Assembly (NCBI RefSeq): GCF_016808095.1
Contig: NC_068977.1
Location: 11,158,479 to 11,222,478, forward strand
Reading direction: 5' to 3'
Length of the DNA stretch: 64,000 bases
Origin: Vigna angularis
Taxonomy: Eukaryota > Streptophyta > Magnoliopsida > Fabales > Fabaceae
This document shows positions 21,567-33,698 of the stretch, one piece after another (position 1 is the stretch's first letter; every line of letters begins with the position of its first letter). Made by a program: the position numbers and the translations under genes. The notes under the pieces are model-generated. The model was not told where the DNA came from. It saw only the letters and a program-made list of their open reading frames with translations, and ran no database searches.

Positions 21567-23987
21567 CATCATGTTTGGAAATGCATCAAATTGAACAGAA
21601 ATTAATGCAACTACATCTTAATCCATTAAGAGTATAAGTAAAAATGCTCTAGAAAATCGATCTAATATTGGATGGAAACATGAGTTTGATGTTAATGATA
21701 ATGGAAGAAAAGTGAAATGTAATTATTGCTCAAAGATTATGAGTGGAGGTATATTTTAATTTAAACACCATCTTGCTAGAACAAGGGAGGATTATGAACC
21801 TTGTACTTCTATTTTGGATGAAATAAAAAAATTGATGATAAAAAAAATAGTTGCTAAAGCTAACAATGCTTCACTAATGAAAAGAAAGATAAATGTCAGT
21901 GAAGACGAGGAAGAAAGTGATAGTCTTGAAGGAGGACACAAGGTATTCAGTTTTAAAGTGAGAGAGTCTTGAAGAAACTTGCTACTACTAGCAAGGGAGG
22001 GGAGTCCAAGAAATTATAAATCAAATGATGAAAAAAGGATACAAAGAAGAAGTTAATGCTCAAGTGGTTGAACTCTTTTACACTAGTGTCATTCCTTTTA
22101 ATGTAATTAGAAATCCAACATTTGCAAAGATATATGAAATGATGGGTAAGTATGGAGTTGGATATAAACCACTAGTGCCTTCCTTTTAATGTAATTAGAA
22201 ATCCAACATTTGCAAAGATATATGAAATGATTGGTAAGTATGAAGTTGGATACAAACCACCATCTTATCATGACATTAGAGAAAAGTTCTTGAAACAAGC
22301 TGTGAATAAAACAGATGAAATCCTTGAGGATTATAAGGAGGAGTGGATGAGAGCTAGATGTAAAATTATGTTTGATGGTTGGACAGATAGAAAAAGACGT
22401 TCTATTTGCAACTTCTTGGTGAATAGTCTTAAAGGGACAATTTTTCTTTATTCACTTGACTCTTCAGAAATATCAAAACAGCTTATAAAGTTTTTAAAAT
22501 GTTAGATGATGTTTTTGAGTTTGTTAGAGAATAAAATGTTGTTCAAGTTGTCACTGATAATGCTGCAAATTTCAAGGAAGTTGGAAAGTTGTTGATGCAA
22601 AAGAGGGAGAAATTGTATTGGACTCCATGCGTAGCACATTGCATTGATTTGGTATTTGAAGATTTTGAAAAAAAATTTAAAGGTCCATGAATTGACAATT
22701 AAGAAGGGAAGAAAGATTACCACTTACATTTATGGAAGATCAATGTTGATTTTCTTGTTGAAAAAGTTCACTAAAGATAATGACTTGATAAGACAGGGTG
22801 TGACTAGATTTTCCACGACTTATTTAACTCTTGCTTTTCTTCATGAGTTGAAGGCATCATTATTGACCATGTTTAACTCTGCGGAGTGGAAGACAAGCAA
22901 GTTTGGAACTTCACAAGAGGACAGAAAAGTAGAATATTTGGTATTAGATAGCCCGTTTTGGAAGAATGTCTCCACATGCCTGAAAGTTGTTGCCCCTCTT
23001 ATGGTGGTCTTAAGATTAGTGGACTCAGATGTAAAACCGCAATGAGTTTCATTTATAAAGAGATGGATTGTGCAAAAGAGAAGATTAGGTAGGTCCAACT
23101 TTAACAATATCAAAAAGAGATAAATTTTTAAACTTTTACTCATTCAAAGTTTAATTACTTATATGTGAAATTATTTTTGATATAGCATAATTGATGTAGT
23201 TATGAAGAGGTTTTAAGAATAACTGATGCTCGATGATATAATCAACTTCATAGGCCTTTGCATGCACTTGCCTATTTTTTGAACCCTAATTTCCACTATT
23301 AACCTAACTTTCGATGTGATGATGGTGGAGAGGTTAAAGAAGGTTTGTATATGTGCATGAGAAGATTCGTACTAGATTTTGGCAAAAAGAAGAAAAAATA
23401 ATTTAAAAATTGATTAATTTCATTATGCTATAGGACTTTTTGGAATGGAAGATGCAAAAGAGTGTAGGAAAGAGTTAAATCCCGGGGAATGGTGGGACAT
23501 GTTTGGTGATGGAACTCCGGAGTTGAAGAGATTTGCTATTTGAATTCTAAGCTTGATGTGAAATGGTAATTTAAATTATGTTTATATCTTCACTAAAAAT
23601 ATTATATTTTATTTTAGGTTCATACAAAGAGAAGGAATTGTTTGCATCAAAAAAAGATGAATGATTTAGTTTATGTGATGTATTAACTCCAAGTTGAAAA
23701 GTAGACAAATTCAAAAACATTGTTACTCTTCCATTGACATTGAATCAGATAATGAATGGATAACTGAAGAGGTAGATGATGTTGTTGAGATTGAGCAAGT
23801 TGAAGGTGAAAATGATGGTGAAAATGTTCACTTAGATTGAGTAACAACTGCTCTAGATGCTCTTTATCTTGATAACATAACATTTGAGGACAATGATGAT
23901 GCACAACATTCATTAAAGGAAGAGTTGGCTAAAGATGATGACGGAGATGATGAGGCCATTATTAGAAGATTAGAGGATCAAACATAG
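21567..23987 (+). pseudogene. hAT transposase (BED finger, DUF659, hATC), decayed
   Basis: A BED-type zinc finger appears at about 21675-21815 (WKHEFDVNDNGRKVKCNYC, then FKHHLAR) and is interrupted by a stop. The DUF659/transposase core follows at 22227-23045 (KIMFDGWTDRKRRSICNFLV; VVTDNAANFKE; YWTPCVAHCIDL; HELTIKKGRKITTYIYGRSM; GVTRFSTTYLTLAFLHELKA). The C-terminal dimerisation region is partly recognisable at 23440-23540 (GMEDAKECRKELNPGEWWDM), with an acidic tail ending at a stop at 23985-23987. Many in-frame stops, frameshifts and a 99-bp internal duplication rule out a working transposase. Plant hAT genes of this group normally encode about 700 residues in one or few exons. Similarity is by motif memory, not alignment. 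Confidence 0.9.
22080..22268 (+). repeat. ~94-bp tandem duplication inside the hAT gene
   Basis: The stretch CCTTTTAATGTAATTAGAAA through GTTGGATATAAACCAC is repeated once, with few differences, and duplicates part of the coding sequence. Confidence 0.92.
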
Positions 23988-24277
23988 AGACTTTGACATT
24001 TCAATTTATGTTCTACAATATTTCTATGAATAATATTTCTATAAGCTTATGTATTTTAATGTATATAATTTTGTTAACTTATTTGAATTAGGATGTTATT
24101 TATATTCTTTTTCGTGCAAAGTAAACTCTTACGAGTTTACGAGTTTACGAGTTGAGTTTACTTGACTCTCACGTGTTTACGTAAACTCTCAAGTTTGACA
24201 ACCTTGTTTGTAGGTATACTCCATCACTTAGATATAGTAAGAAAGAGCACTTCCTCCTACAAGCACCAAGTAACACA

Positions 24278-25935
24278 TGTTGGAACCACTGATACCGATT
24301 TTGCGCATCGGAGTTAAAATGGATTCGATTATTAAGAGTGAAAAAACGTGTTCGGTCAATAAAATGGTTCCTTTAATTTTCTTGTAAAACTTTTAACGAA
24401 TAGTTGATGTGATAAAAGTTTAGAGAGTGTAGGGAAGAGAAAAATCACATAAATGATTTTTATCCTGTTTCGAATCAAAAGATTCTACGTCTAGTTGTTA
24501 ATCACTATGAATAATGATTAACATTTTCACTAAAATATTGTTTCATAGATTACAATAATATGGAATAAAGAGTAAGAACAGAAAACACCTTCCTTCGACA
24601 AACGAATGGAAGAACCTTCCTTCGACAAACGAACCGGAAGAAAATTGTTCAACCAACTTGAAGAGAATCGCTCTGACCTTAGACTCACTAAGCGCGAGCT
24701 TCTCCTATTCACATGACTTGACAAGAGCAATACTATCACTTGAGAACTTCCTCAGACAAACTGTATTCTAAAATGACATAGATCTTTTTTAAAGGGTTTT
24801 GACAAAAGTATATATAGCCTACTGGTCTGAAACTCAAAAGACATATTACAATTGCTAGTGATAATCGATTATTGTAAGTGATAATCGATTATCCGTGAGA
24901 CCTTGAATGGTTAGGATATTAACTCTTCAATCGGTCGGTTCCAATTCTTCACCTCCTTCCACCGTTCGGTTCGACCCCTCACCGCCTTCTGCCGTTCAGC
25001 TTGGGCACTTACCGTCTTTTTTCGTCTGGCCCGGTTCCTCATGGCCTTCCACCATTCGACTGCCCTTCTTCTACTCTCTCACCTTCCAACTCTTAACATT
25101 TCATTCTACAGTGTCAGAACTCAAAATCCAAACTACTACTGCTCGGTCCCGGTCATGCCTCCGCTCGGTTGCTAGGACTCAATCCTTCCTACCACCGCTT
25201 CACCGTCCAACTGCTCGGTCATACCTCGCTCGGTCTCGGTCATGCTCTCCATCACTCGGTCCTTCTTTTATTGCTTTATGTTATTCTACTTTCCTCTGTA
25301 TATATATAGGCACTAACTTATATCAATTGCCAGGGTATCTCTGTGATACAGGAATGCTTTGAAACTTAATTCAACAAGGGTCTTCATATTCTTCCCTTTG
25401 TAACATCATCAAAATCATTATCTTCAAGACGCCAATGCTCCTCATTGGTAACAACACAAGCTCCCTTTTCACAAATAGAGAGTTTCCCTTATGCACACAA
25501 CTCTAATACTCTTAGTGAAAAGTTCTTTTAGAGTAAGGTTTAAGTTAATTATTTATAGACTCTTGAATTTGAAAATTAGGTCACAAAATTAAGAGTTAGA
25601 TTCACAACTGCCACTAATAATCAATTATCATAAGTGATAATTGATTATCTATGGTCGTTAGAAAGCGTTTTTATTCGGTGATAATCTATTAACCCAAGTG
25701 ATAATCGATTATTACCTAATCAAAGTGTTTTCTTAGCTTTCCTTTGATAATCGATTATCACATAGACTTTTATGAAAAATAAAACTTTTTCTGAGTGCTC
25801 TACTACTTGGGTTTTACCTATTGACTCTTGAACTGCTAAATTAATTACAATACACCGATTACAAGTCTTTAACAACTAAATTATCGAGTCTTCAAAGTAT
25901 TTCCTGAAACCAATAACTTCTTTAATTCTTCAACA
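24278..25935 (-). mobile_element. Decayed copia-type LTR remnant, related to the LTR at 60447
   Basis: On the plus strand the element starts TGTTGGAACCACTGATACCG and ends near TTCTTCAACA (TG...CA). Read on the minus strand it follows the order of the LTR at 60447-61376. It has the ATAATCGATTAT clusters, a TATA region, AGGAAGTTCTCAAGTGATAG, GGAGAAGCTCGCG, CTTCAAGTTGG and CGTAGAATCTTTTGATTCGA. It is much more diverged and longer. A GC-richer block at about 24930-25370 (CGGTCGGTTCC-type sequence) interrupts it. The part after that block looks like a second, incomplete LTR copy. No clear target duplication was found, so the precise structure (solo LTR plus insertion, or recombined pair) is open. 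Confidence 0.65.
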
Positions 25936-28347
25936 TTTCTCCATGAAACATCATCATCAAAATCCTTTATTGAAGCAAGATGTCCAAGATTAAGCAGACT
26001 GTCAGCTCGTCTAGAACCTATTGTTCTCTAAATGCAAGCTCACCATCAACATGTGGGTGCTTATAAACCTTTGGATGCACATTCATCTTACCAATGCGAG
26101 TCTTTATTTCTTCTCATTGTCTTAGTTATTGTGTAGTTCCTTTAATGTTCATATATTCGGTAGAAGTGATATACCTGATTTTCATGCTGTTTTTGAATCT
26201 GTCTTGATGAAATTTGTGTTACCTGATTTGTTCATTTGTTGAATGTTTAGTTTTCTGTGTTAGTCAAGTTTCTTGTATTGCTATTAGATCAATAGCAATT
26301 GTTCTACATTTCATGTTTTCCGGCTATTTCCATTGTTCCTTTCTTTTCGATTTCAATCATTTTGTTCATGTCTGTGTTGCTGACCAACCAGTTATGAGTT
26401 GTTCCACTGAATTGATATATAGTTTGGTCGTGACTAGTCGAGAGTGTTGGCTTACATCGTTGATTGAATTTTTTTTGTTGATATTATTATTTTGCTAAAT
26501 TTTGTTTGGTCGAAACTTTGAAACTGATTCATATCTTTTTCAATTTCTATTTGGCTGAACCGTTTGCTTCAAATCTGAGGCAAAATTTTGATTGTTATTG
26601 CACTGTTTGAGAGTTTTCTTTGTTGATTATAGTTTGAAAACTGAATCATAGTTGTTGTCTTTTGGCAAAATCGTTTGTGTTGTTCCTTTCCATTGTTGGA
26701 TGTGTGTTGTTCTATTGGAAGCAATTTTGTATTTGTTGTGTTGACTGCACTACTTGAGAGTCTTGTTTCGTGTCCTTTAAATTCTGAGTTGAACCATTTG
26801 ATGAACTTGTCACATGTGATTTGTAGTTTGAATTGGAAGTAGACATTTATATCTGTTGTGAATTGTTGCTAAAAGAAAAACCAGTATAAAATTAGTGAAA
26901 AGAAAAGAAAAGAGAATGATGAGAAAAAGAAAATCTGGACAGAAAAGTGAAGTATTTGACCGAACTATATTATAGTGAAAAGAGAAAGAATAGGACAATT
27001 CACAACCTCATGTTAAGTACTGCTGCATGTGTTTCAAGTCTTAATTCAACTTCTTTGTGTCTTTTGTTTGATTTTGGTTTTGTTAATCATAATCTAGACC
27101 ATTCCATAGGTTTTGTTTGAGTGCCTGCATTATTTCTTTGCCTTATTTTTTTTATTGTCTTTCTTTGCTTATTGTTTGAGTTTTTCATCTAGTCCATCAT
27201 TTGATATTTTCCTTATTGCTATTTTGAGCTTTTCTTGTTTTTCTGCTTGTGCTATTCTCTCGTGTGGAAGAATTGTTTTATAGCTTTCCCTGAATTGTTT
27301 TATAGCCTTTTAGGTGATTATCTTCTACTGAAGTCAACTTGAGTGAGCTACTGTGAGAGGAAAAGAATCCTACTATGTTGAGGGACATAGAAAACCTTGG
27401 GCTGGACCGAGAGAAACATCACAGAAATCTTTGAAAGCATTCGGCCCAAACCATTTTGAGCCTCTCTTTCTGTTTGTTCATTTTCTTTATCACGGAACTT
27501 TGCTATAATTTTCTTTTTCTTTCATTTGCTTCGGAGTGGGAAAATGCATTTCAGCAATCCCTTCCTTAGCTAAATTTGTAATAGTTTTTAACCGTGTAAG
27601 CCTTCCAAGTGCTACTTACATATTCACTTAGGGGTTTTCTAGTAGCTTCTTATGTTTATCATCCTTTGACTTTTATTTGTTCTTTGAATTTTTCTGGTGT
27701 GTTGTTTTAAATTTCTGTTTTAGGTCTCAGCGATAATTAGGTAAAATTTATCACATTGTTCATTAAGTTTCACAAACTTAAAACTGTTCCTAGATTTTTA
27801 GAGAGAATTTTTGTGAAAATTCTCTACAAATGCACTTAAAACTGTTTCTAGATTTTTAGTGAGAAACTGTGAAAATTATCTAAAGATTTATGGACGGGAA
27901 ATACTTAGTTTCCAAGATTGTCCAAGTGATTCACTTCCCTTTTAGAGAGTACCTTTAGAGTATCTTTAGAAAACTTTCAACTTATTTTCTCATTACAAAT
28001 TTCACTTAAATTTTTTATGAAAAATTGTTTTGCAAAATTCTTTTAAAAGACGAGTTTTTATTCTTGTAGTATACTAGTTTGCATCTAGATCATAGTGAAG
28101 GTGAGCTGCATTTTAAAGCTGAGAGTGACATTTTTTGGTGAGAATATTAATGTATTGTCATACTTAGTTTAGGAGAAAAACATTGAAGAGTTGATTCCAT
28201 TCTTTGTTAGGAGTAGTAAATGCTTTATATCCATAGTTTGTGTATTTCTAAGTTTGTAGGATATGTAGATGAGTGGTGGAATTATAGGCAACCTAGTTTT
28301 GAGAGAGGTAAAAGAATTCCAATTAAAGATTAGTGTGAGTTGAGAGT
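25936..28347. other. T-rich non-coding region, probable retroelement leader
   Basis: There are no sustained frames. The segment around 27360-27460 (CTACTATGTTGAGGGACATA, GGGCTGGACCGAG) and 27590-27650 resembles LTR/leader sequence of gypsy-type elements and leads into the charged frame at 28348. I cannot name a family or set boundaries. Confidence 0.35.
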
Positions 28348-28632
28348 ATGCATGAGAAGAAAATTTATTCCTTCTTTCTTTTAAAAATCATGAGTCATAC
28401 AATAAAAAAAGAAGAGATAAAAAGGAGGGATGAGAAACTTACTATTTTAAATAGAGAGTTGAAAGAGTTAGAAGAAAAAGAAAATAAGTTGGAACCTACA
28501 AGAGAAGAATATAATAGAATAAGAGAGACAAGTAAGAGAAGAGAGGAAGAGGAAAGAGAGAAAAAGGAGCACGAAAGAAGACATAAGGAAAAGAAAAGAA
28601 AAAATATAAAGAAAAAGAGAGAAGAGTGTTAG
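28348..28632 (+). pseudogene. Highly charged coiled-coil frame, probably truncated gag
   Basis: A 94-residue frame is dominated by Glu, Lys and Arg from residue 20 on (for example KRREEEEREKKEHERRHKEK), which predicts a long charged helix. The frame ends at the edge of the SIRE-like LTR (about 28640). Similar Lys/Glu/Arg-rich coding resumes just beyond that LTR (about 29990-30080: KENGRKETR-like). The simplest reading is that a charged gag-like frame of an older retroelement was split by LTR insertion. No known domain is recognised, and low complexity makes any assignment weak. Confidence 0.35.
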
Positions 28633-28639
28633 AAAAGAA

Positions 28640-29985
28640 GTGTGGGGTGTGTGGTGGGGAGGGGGGGGGTTGAATTAGTGATTAATAAAAACAATTGCTT
28701 TAAGAATGATCTTTAATCTTTCTTGAAATCCAAGCAATAAAGCGCATGTAATGAAAGCAAAAGAGATAAGGAAAGAAATACAAACATAGGGTTTATATTG
28801 CTTCGGCCTCAATTCCTACATCCAGTGTTCTTTCAATTAACCTAAGATTGAAAGCCAATTGCACTATAAAGATCTGAGTTTTCACACTAAGGTTTTTATA
28901 GCGATCAATTTGTCAAAATGTAAACTACCTCTCTAACTCACTAATCTAATATAGCCAATAACAAGACCCTGCATAAAAAACAATCCTCTTCTATAATCAC
29001 CCCTTTGAGACACCTCTCAAAGTACAAAGAACTACTCACTCCTTCCTGGCCGCACGCACAAGAAACAACACAATCCAAAATTGCTAAAAACGAAATCTGA
29101 TCAGTCAAGAGTACACCTCAGTAGTGCAGTTGATCAACACTAAAAAGTCAAATTTGTTATTCAAGAAACCTTCAAGATTATCAACTTCTGTATATCTTAT
29201 TTCTTGGAGCGTCTCCACTTGTAATTCTTTTCTCAATTCACAAATATCATATATGAAAGTTTAGAATGATCAAAAGTCTTGAGAGCAGTGTGCATTGCGT
29301 CAATTTAAACGCAACTCAATCGATTACATAAGTAATGTAATCGGTTACATTATTTACAGTTGTAACAAAATTACAATTAAAATAGTTTTAATTTAATGCA
29401 CATTTAATGTAATTGATTGCTAATAAATTCTAGTCAAACTATTTGAAAAATATGTCTGTTATCACTGTTATGACTTAGCTTGAAAAATGTTTTCAAATAA
29501 TAACAAACTTAATTGATTACATAAAAAGTGTAACCGATTAAGCTATACACTTAAACAGATTTTGAAAACATGTTCACTTCAAAACTCATCACATCATATT
29601 TCATAAAGTTGTTTGCAAAGACACGAGTTTTAATCGATTACACTTAATGTATCGGTTAAAACTTGTTGTTTTGCCACAGTTTAAAACATAAGTTGTCTGA
29701 TGAACTTAATTGATTACAACATCACTGTAATCGATTATTTCATACAGAGTTGCTTTGTGCTTGTGATTTTATCACATTAAAATATCTAGTATGCATATAG
29801 AAGATATAAACACAATTAAGATCACAACAATATGCAGATCAATCAACATGTCTTTATATGAATCAATCACAAATACACATTTTTGTTGTCATGAAAACAT
29901 ATATGTGTTGTTACAATCAATGTGTTGTCATCTTTAAAAGCCAAGCACATCAGGGATTGGGTTTAGCACTCATATTGCTCCCCCT
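28640..29985 (-). mobile_element. SIRE-like copia LTR remnant
   Basis: Read on the minus strand, a purine tract (GATAGGGGGAGCA, 29967-29979) precedes LTR-like sequence (CTGATGTGCTTGGC onward). This runs to an oligo-C stretch (AATTCAACCCCCCCC, complement of about 28662-28676). An ATTCA-CCCCCC motif near the LTR 3' end is a habit of SIRE/Maximus copia elements. The LTR carries repeated AATCGATTACA and TGTAATCGGTTAC motifs. No matching second LTR or coding region is present. Ends are approximate. Confidence 0.55.
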
Positions 29986-30615
29986 ATCAACAAAGAGAAT
30001 GGGAGAAAAGAGACAAGATAGAAGTGAAAGATATTAAGAGAAGAGAAAGAGTGGAAAAGAAAAACTTTCTCAAGGAGGAAGTGTTACTGGAACCACTTCT
30101 TATTCCCTAAATCCTAATTTAAACTAATATGATTTTTCTAAATTTTAAACTCTCTTCAATTCATTAATTCTACTTTCCTAACTCCCATTTTCTTATTGAG
30201 AAATTTTCAAATTCACTTTCATCCTCCAATATTTCACCCTCGTCATTAGATTTATCAACATTCCACATTGATTAATGTTTGTTCTAAGTTACAACTATCT
30301 CAAAGTGGAAAAAATCTCTTTTGTGAAATTCCACTTAAAAGTCTTTAAAAAAAATACTTTAAGATTAGTATTTCACTACAAAAGAAAACCTTCTAAAAAT
30401 CTTTCAGATAAGCTTTCCCATGTTCAACTTTCCTACTAATGATGTTGAATGTTTATCATATAAATTTTCCCACATTCAAGTTTTACACTACAAAAGGAAA
30501 CTTTGCAAAAATATGTTGAGTCAATAGTAAAATTAATTTATGATCCATAATATTGGTCTTAAATTTTAGACACTTGCGAATGAAAAGCACTCTTAAGATT
30601 TGTTTGTTTAACATG
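29986..30615. other. Intergenic DNA, continuation of charged remnant then AT-rich
   Basis: The first ~90 bp continue the Lys/Glu/Arg-rich coding character seen at 28348-28632. The remainder shows no feature. Confidence 0.35.
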
Positions 30616-32165
30616 CTTTTTATTAGGTTGTTTCTTCTATAAGACATTTCTGTTGATAACATGTTTAAGACCACGTATTATAATTTAGAGCTTATATTCA
30701 TTAGACGATATATCTTTGCTCTAGCTCATTTTCTCTTCATTAACACTGATTGAATATACAATGTTTAGGCTTTCAGTGTTTTATTGTTTAGGCTAGGTTA
30801 GATTGGGTCATGGTAGGCTTATAAGGTTGAATTAGTGTTGTCAAAATGGGTCATCCGGCCCAATCCGACTAGGCCCACCATGGGTTGGCCACTTAGTGAG
30901 CCAACCCAACTTGGCTCACTTATTAACGAGCTAAAATATTCGAACCTGACTCGACTCACCACGGGTTGGTGGGTTAAAAATGTTAGTTCACTAGCTCACT
31001 TAATTACAAGTTTTTTTTTCAAATCCAAACAAAATAACAATTTTTTTTTCTAATTCAAATCTAAATAAATTTTAATCCAAAATGTTGTTAAATATAAAAA
31101 CAATTAAAAATAAAAAACATAATACAATTTAAATACAATCCAAAATCATCTTAAACTCCAAATATAATCTAAAAGTAAGCACAAAAAAAATTAGGTGAGT
31201 TGGCGAGCTAACTCGGCTTATCACGGGTTCAACGCAGGTATGCCAGGTTCTTAGTGGGTCAGGCTCAAAATTGGCTCGTATCAATATTTCAATTTTTTTT
31301 CAACCCAACTTGACTCAAACCCGTGGTGGGCCGAGTTGTCTCACATGTCCCAACCCATTTTAACAATACTAATAGATATGTTAGTTTCAACATATGAGAA
31401 CTTATCCTGGTATTTTTGCATGTCTTCCTTAGACGATGCTTGTTGAAATCTAACTTTGTAAAACATATTTATGCTTGATAGCTTCTCACGCTTGTTGTTT
31501 TACAAGATGTTCTTAGACACTTTTTCACTCATCATTTTGTGACTGTGTTTATATTTTAAGCATTATGTCTCACAATTTTATGTACGATTTTCCTACTGAT
31601 CAATGCTTCTACTTAGGAGTGTGCCATATCGTTTTAACTCATTTCTTTCTCTAAGCCAATATCTTTGTAAAACACTTATCTTCTTGATCTTTTAAACTTA
31701 TTATTTTACAAGGTGTTCTTGTGAACTCTTATAATTGATCAGACATTTTCACTTGATAATCCTTGTAGTATGGGAAAACGTTGTTTGTTATATCTCTTAT
31801 GATAAGCGCTTAGATGCTTTTGAGCTTAAGTCTTCTTAAGCTTTCAGTGTCTATGCTAGACGCTTCTAAATGATTTGAGCCTAATTCTTTTGTTTTGTAT
31901 TTCTTGGTCAAACAGTCCTTTAGTTGATTCTATTTAATACACGTTGTCGATGATTCTAATATATTGTTTATTGCCTAATGTTTAGACACTTTCTCTTGTA
32001 ATCACTCAAGGATATATCTATGCTTTCTCAAGATTGTATATGTGTTTACTTTTTTCAAACACTTGTTTCCTACAAGGTTCTTCAACAATTTAATTTCTAA
32101 CTCTGTTTTCTCAAACTTATGTCTATGTTCAATTTCTTCAGACACTCTTTTCTCTAAGATTTTAA
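30616..32165 (+). repeat. Dispersed repeat copy 1, interrupted by a MITE
   Basis: Long collinear similarity exists with 44635-45260. Both contain TATAAGACATTT, ATAACATGTTTAA, TTTAGAGCTTATATTCATTA, GAGAACTTATCC, TAGACGATGCTT and TTTTACA-G-T blocks in the same order. Here the match is interrupted at 30834-31370 by a MITE-like insertion absent from the other copy. The repeat has no coding capacity, and its class is unknown. Confidence 0.7.
30834..31370. mobile_element. hAT-type MITE
   Basis: Inverted ends are AGTGTTGTCAAAATGGGT and, from the right, AGTATTGTTAAAATGGGT (16 of 18 identical). The interior has repeated GGGTTGG, AACCCAACTTGGCTCA and GGCCCACCACGGG motifs in both orientations, typical of small hAT derivatives in plants. 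No convincing 8-bp duplication remains. Absence from the homologous position in the repeat at 44.6 kb supports insertion. It has no coding capacity; the open frame across its left end is accidental. Confidence 0.72.
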
Positions 32166-33690
32166 TTGTTAAACTTGAAAACTAGAGAAGTTACGCGAAC
32201 CATCCAAATAGTAATACACAATCTTCTCAAAATAAGAACATGTACAACCATGGTTCTTTGAAGTCCATATTGTCTAACACAATCATGTATTAATTTTAAC
32301 ACATTAACCATGTGTTTTTACCCATAAAGATTCAAAATGCATAACACAATCATATATTAATTTTAAATGAAGTCATAATCTAATTCAAAAAGTAAAAGAA
32401 TGTGGAAGTGTACCTATTTGCCATTGGAAACTATATGAATATATTATATTCCAAAATAGAAAGTATTCGACGTTACTTTTGATATCTCTCATGATGGGGA
32501 TGAAGAGAAAATAAAAGTTGTAATACACAATGTAATGTTACATGCTTTATCAATGGAGACCATAATCTATTTTATAACTGTTTTCAATCACATTCCATAT
32601 TAATTATAGTTCGTTCCCTCATCAAATGAGAATATTATCTTAAGATATCTACACAACAATCTTTTATGACAATTATGTTCTTAGTAAAAAATTTAATATT
32701 AACATATCACTTTATAATTTTAACTAATGAGATAATAACCTTAACTTATTTAAATGATATATACATAATCCCAAAATTATAACACGACGGAATAAATATG
32801 TATATGGTAGATCTTCAATGTTTTAGGAGTGCCAAAATCTTTATGTATATGTAAAATCTTTTGTTGAAGATGTTAAATATATAAAATATATTAGAACTTT
32901 TAAAAAATAATTTAAATTATATATTAATTTATATAAATATAAAAATAAATGTCCACAGCTGAATGTACATATCCATAATCATTATTATATTCAATTAAAA
33001 AAATTCAAATATTATCTATATCCATTTAATACAAAATATTTTCTCAAAAACGAAGACGAATTAGAAGAATATCTAAACAAATTTATTTATCTTTTCTAGC
33101 TCTAAGCAATCCGTGCCTCTAAGGGATACATTCAATGCATTAAATAAAACTGGTACTAAAATAGGTTTTATATGATCAGTTTATAAAATGTGCACATATT
33201 TAAGAAACAAATAAGATATTTTTATTAGAATAACCAGTTGTTTATTAAAATAAACAAAAATAACCTACTTAATACACAATTAATAAACGTGTAGAAAGTA
33301 AAAAAAAAAAATCTACCTATTTTTTTTATTGAAAAACACTTAATATAAAATTTAACATAAAGAAACTAATAATAATCTATCACTACATAAAATAAATACT
33401 TCGGTATCATAGAAAATTAATTTTATATTTCTAAATTCGACGACCTCACAGCCGTTCAGTCAATGTCACAACCGAACAACGACATCCAGCATTCCAGCGT
33501 AGTGACGGCAACATTAATTAAAATAATTAAACATACACGCAACAGATAAAAAAATAAATTGTGAAAATAAATTAATATTAACTTAATCCTGCAAACAGTA
33601 ACAGCAATAATCAATAATTATTAATGAGCAAAAACATTACACAATATAATAGCTAATAATAAAAGAAATAATAATTTCACGACAGTAACA
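32166..33690. other. AT-rich intergenic DNA
   Basis: No gene or bounded repeat was seen. On the minus strand this would be the downstream flank of the candidate gene at 33699-34097. Confidence 0.4.
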
Positions 33691-33698
33691 GTGAGCGA

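Larger units (their letters stand above)
20594..24206 (+). mobile_element. Complete but inactive hAT transposon
   Basis: The exact 8-bp duplication TTTGTAGG flanks the element (20586-20593 and 24207-24214). Inverted ends are CATGGTTATCAAACTTG and, reading in from the right, CAAGGTTGTCAAACTTG. Subterminal regions at both ends contain repeats of the GTAAACTC/GAGTTTAC type, as in many plant hAT elements. The 3.6-kb body contains one decayed transposase gene on the plus strand and two internal tandem duplications. Boundary quality is very good, while the gene is broken, so the copy is dead although its ends could still be recognised by a related transposase. Confidence 0.93.

Noticed and set aside
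26214..26498. 94-residue hydrophobic frame
   Set aside because: It is a T-rich sequence translating to Phe/Leu/Cys/Ser without conserved motifs; several similar frames exist in the same T-rich region.
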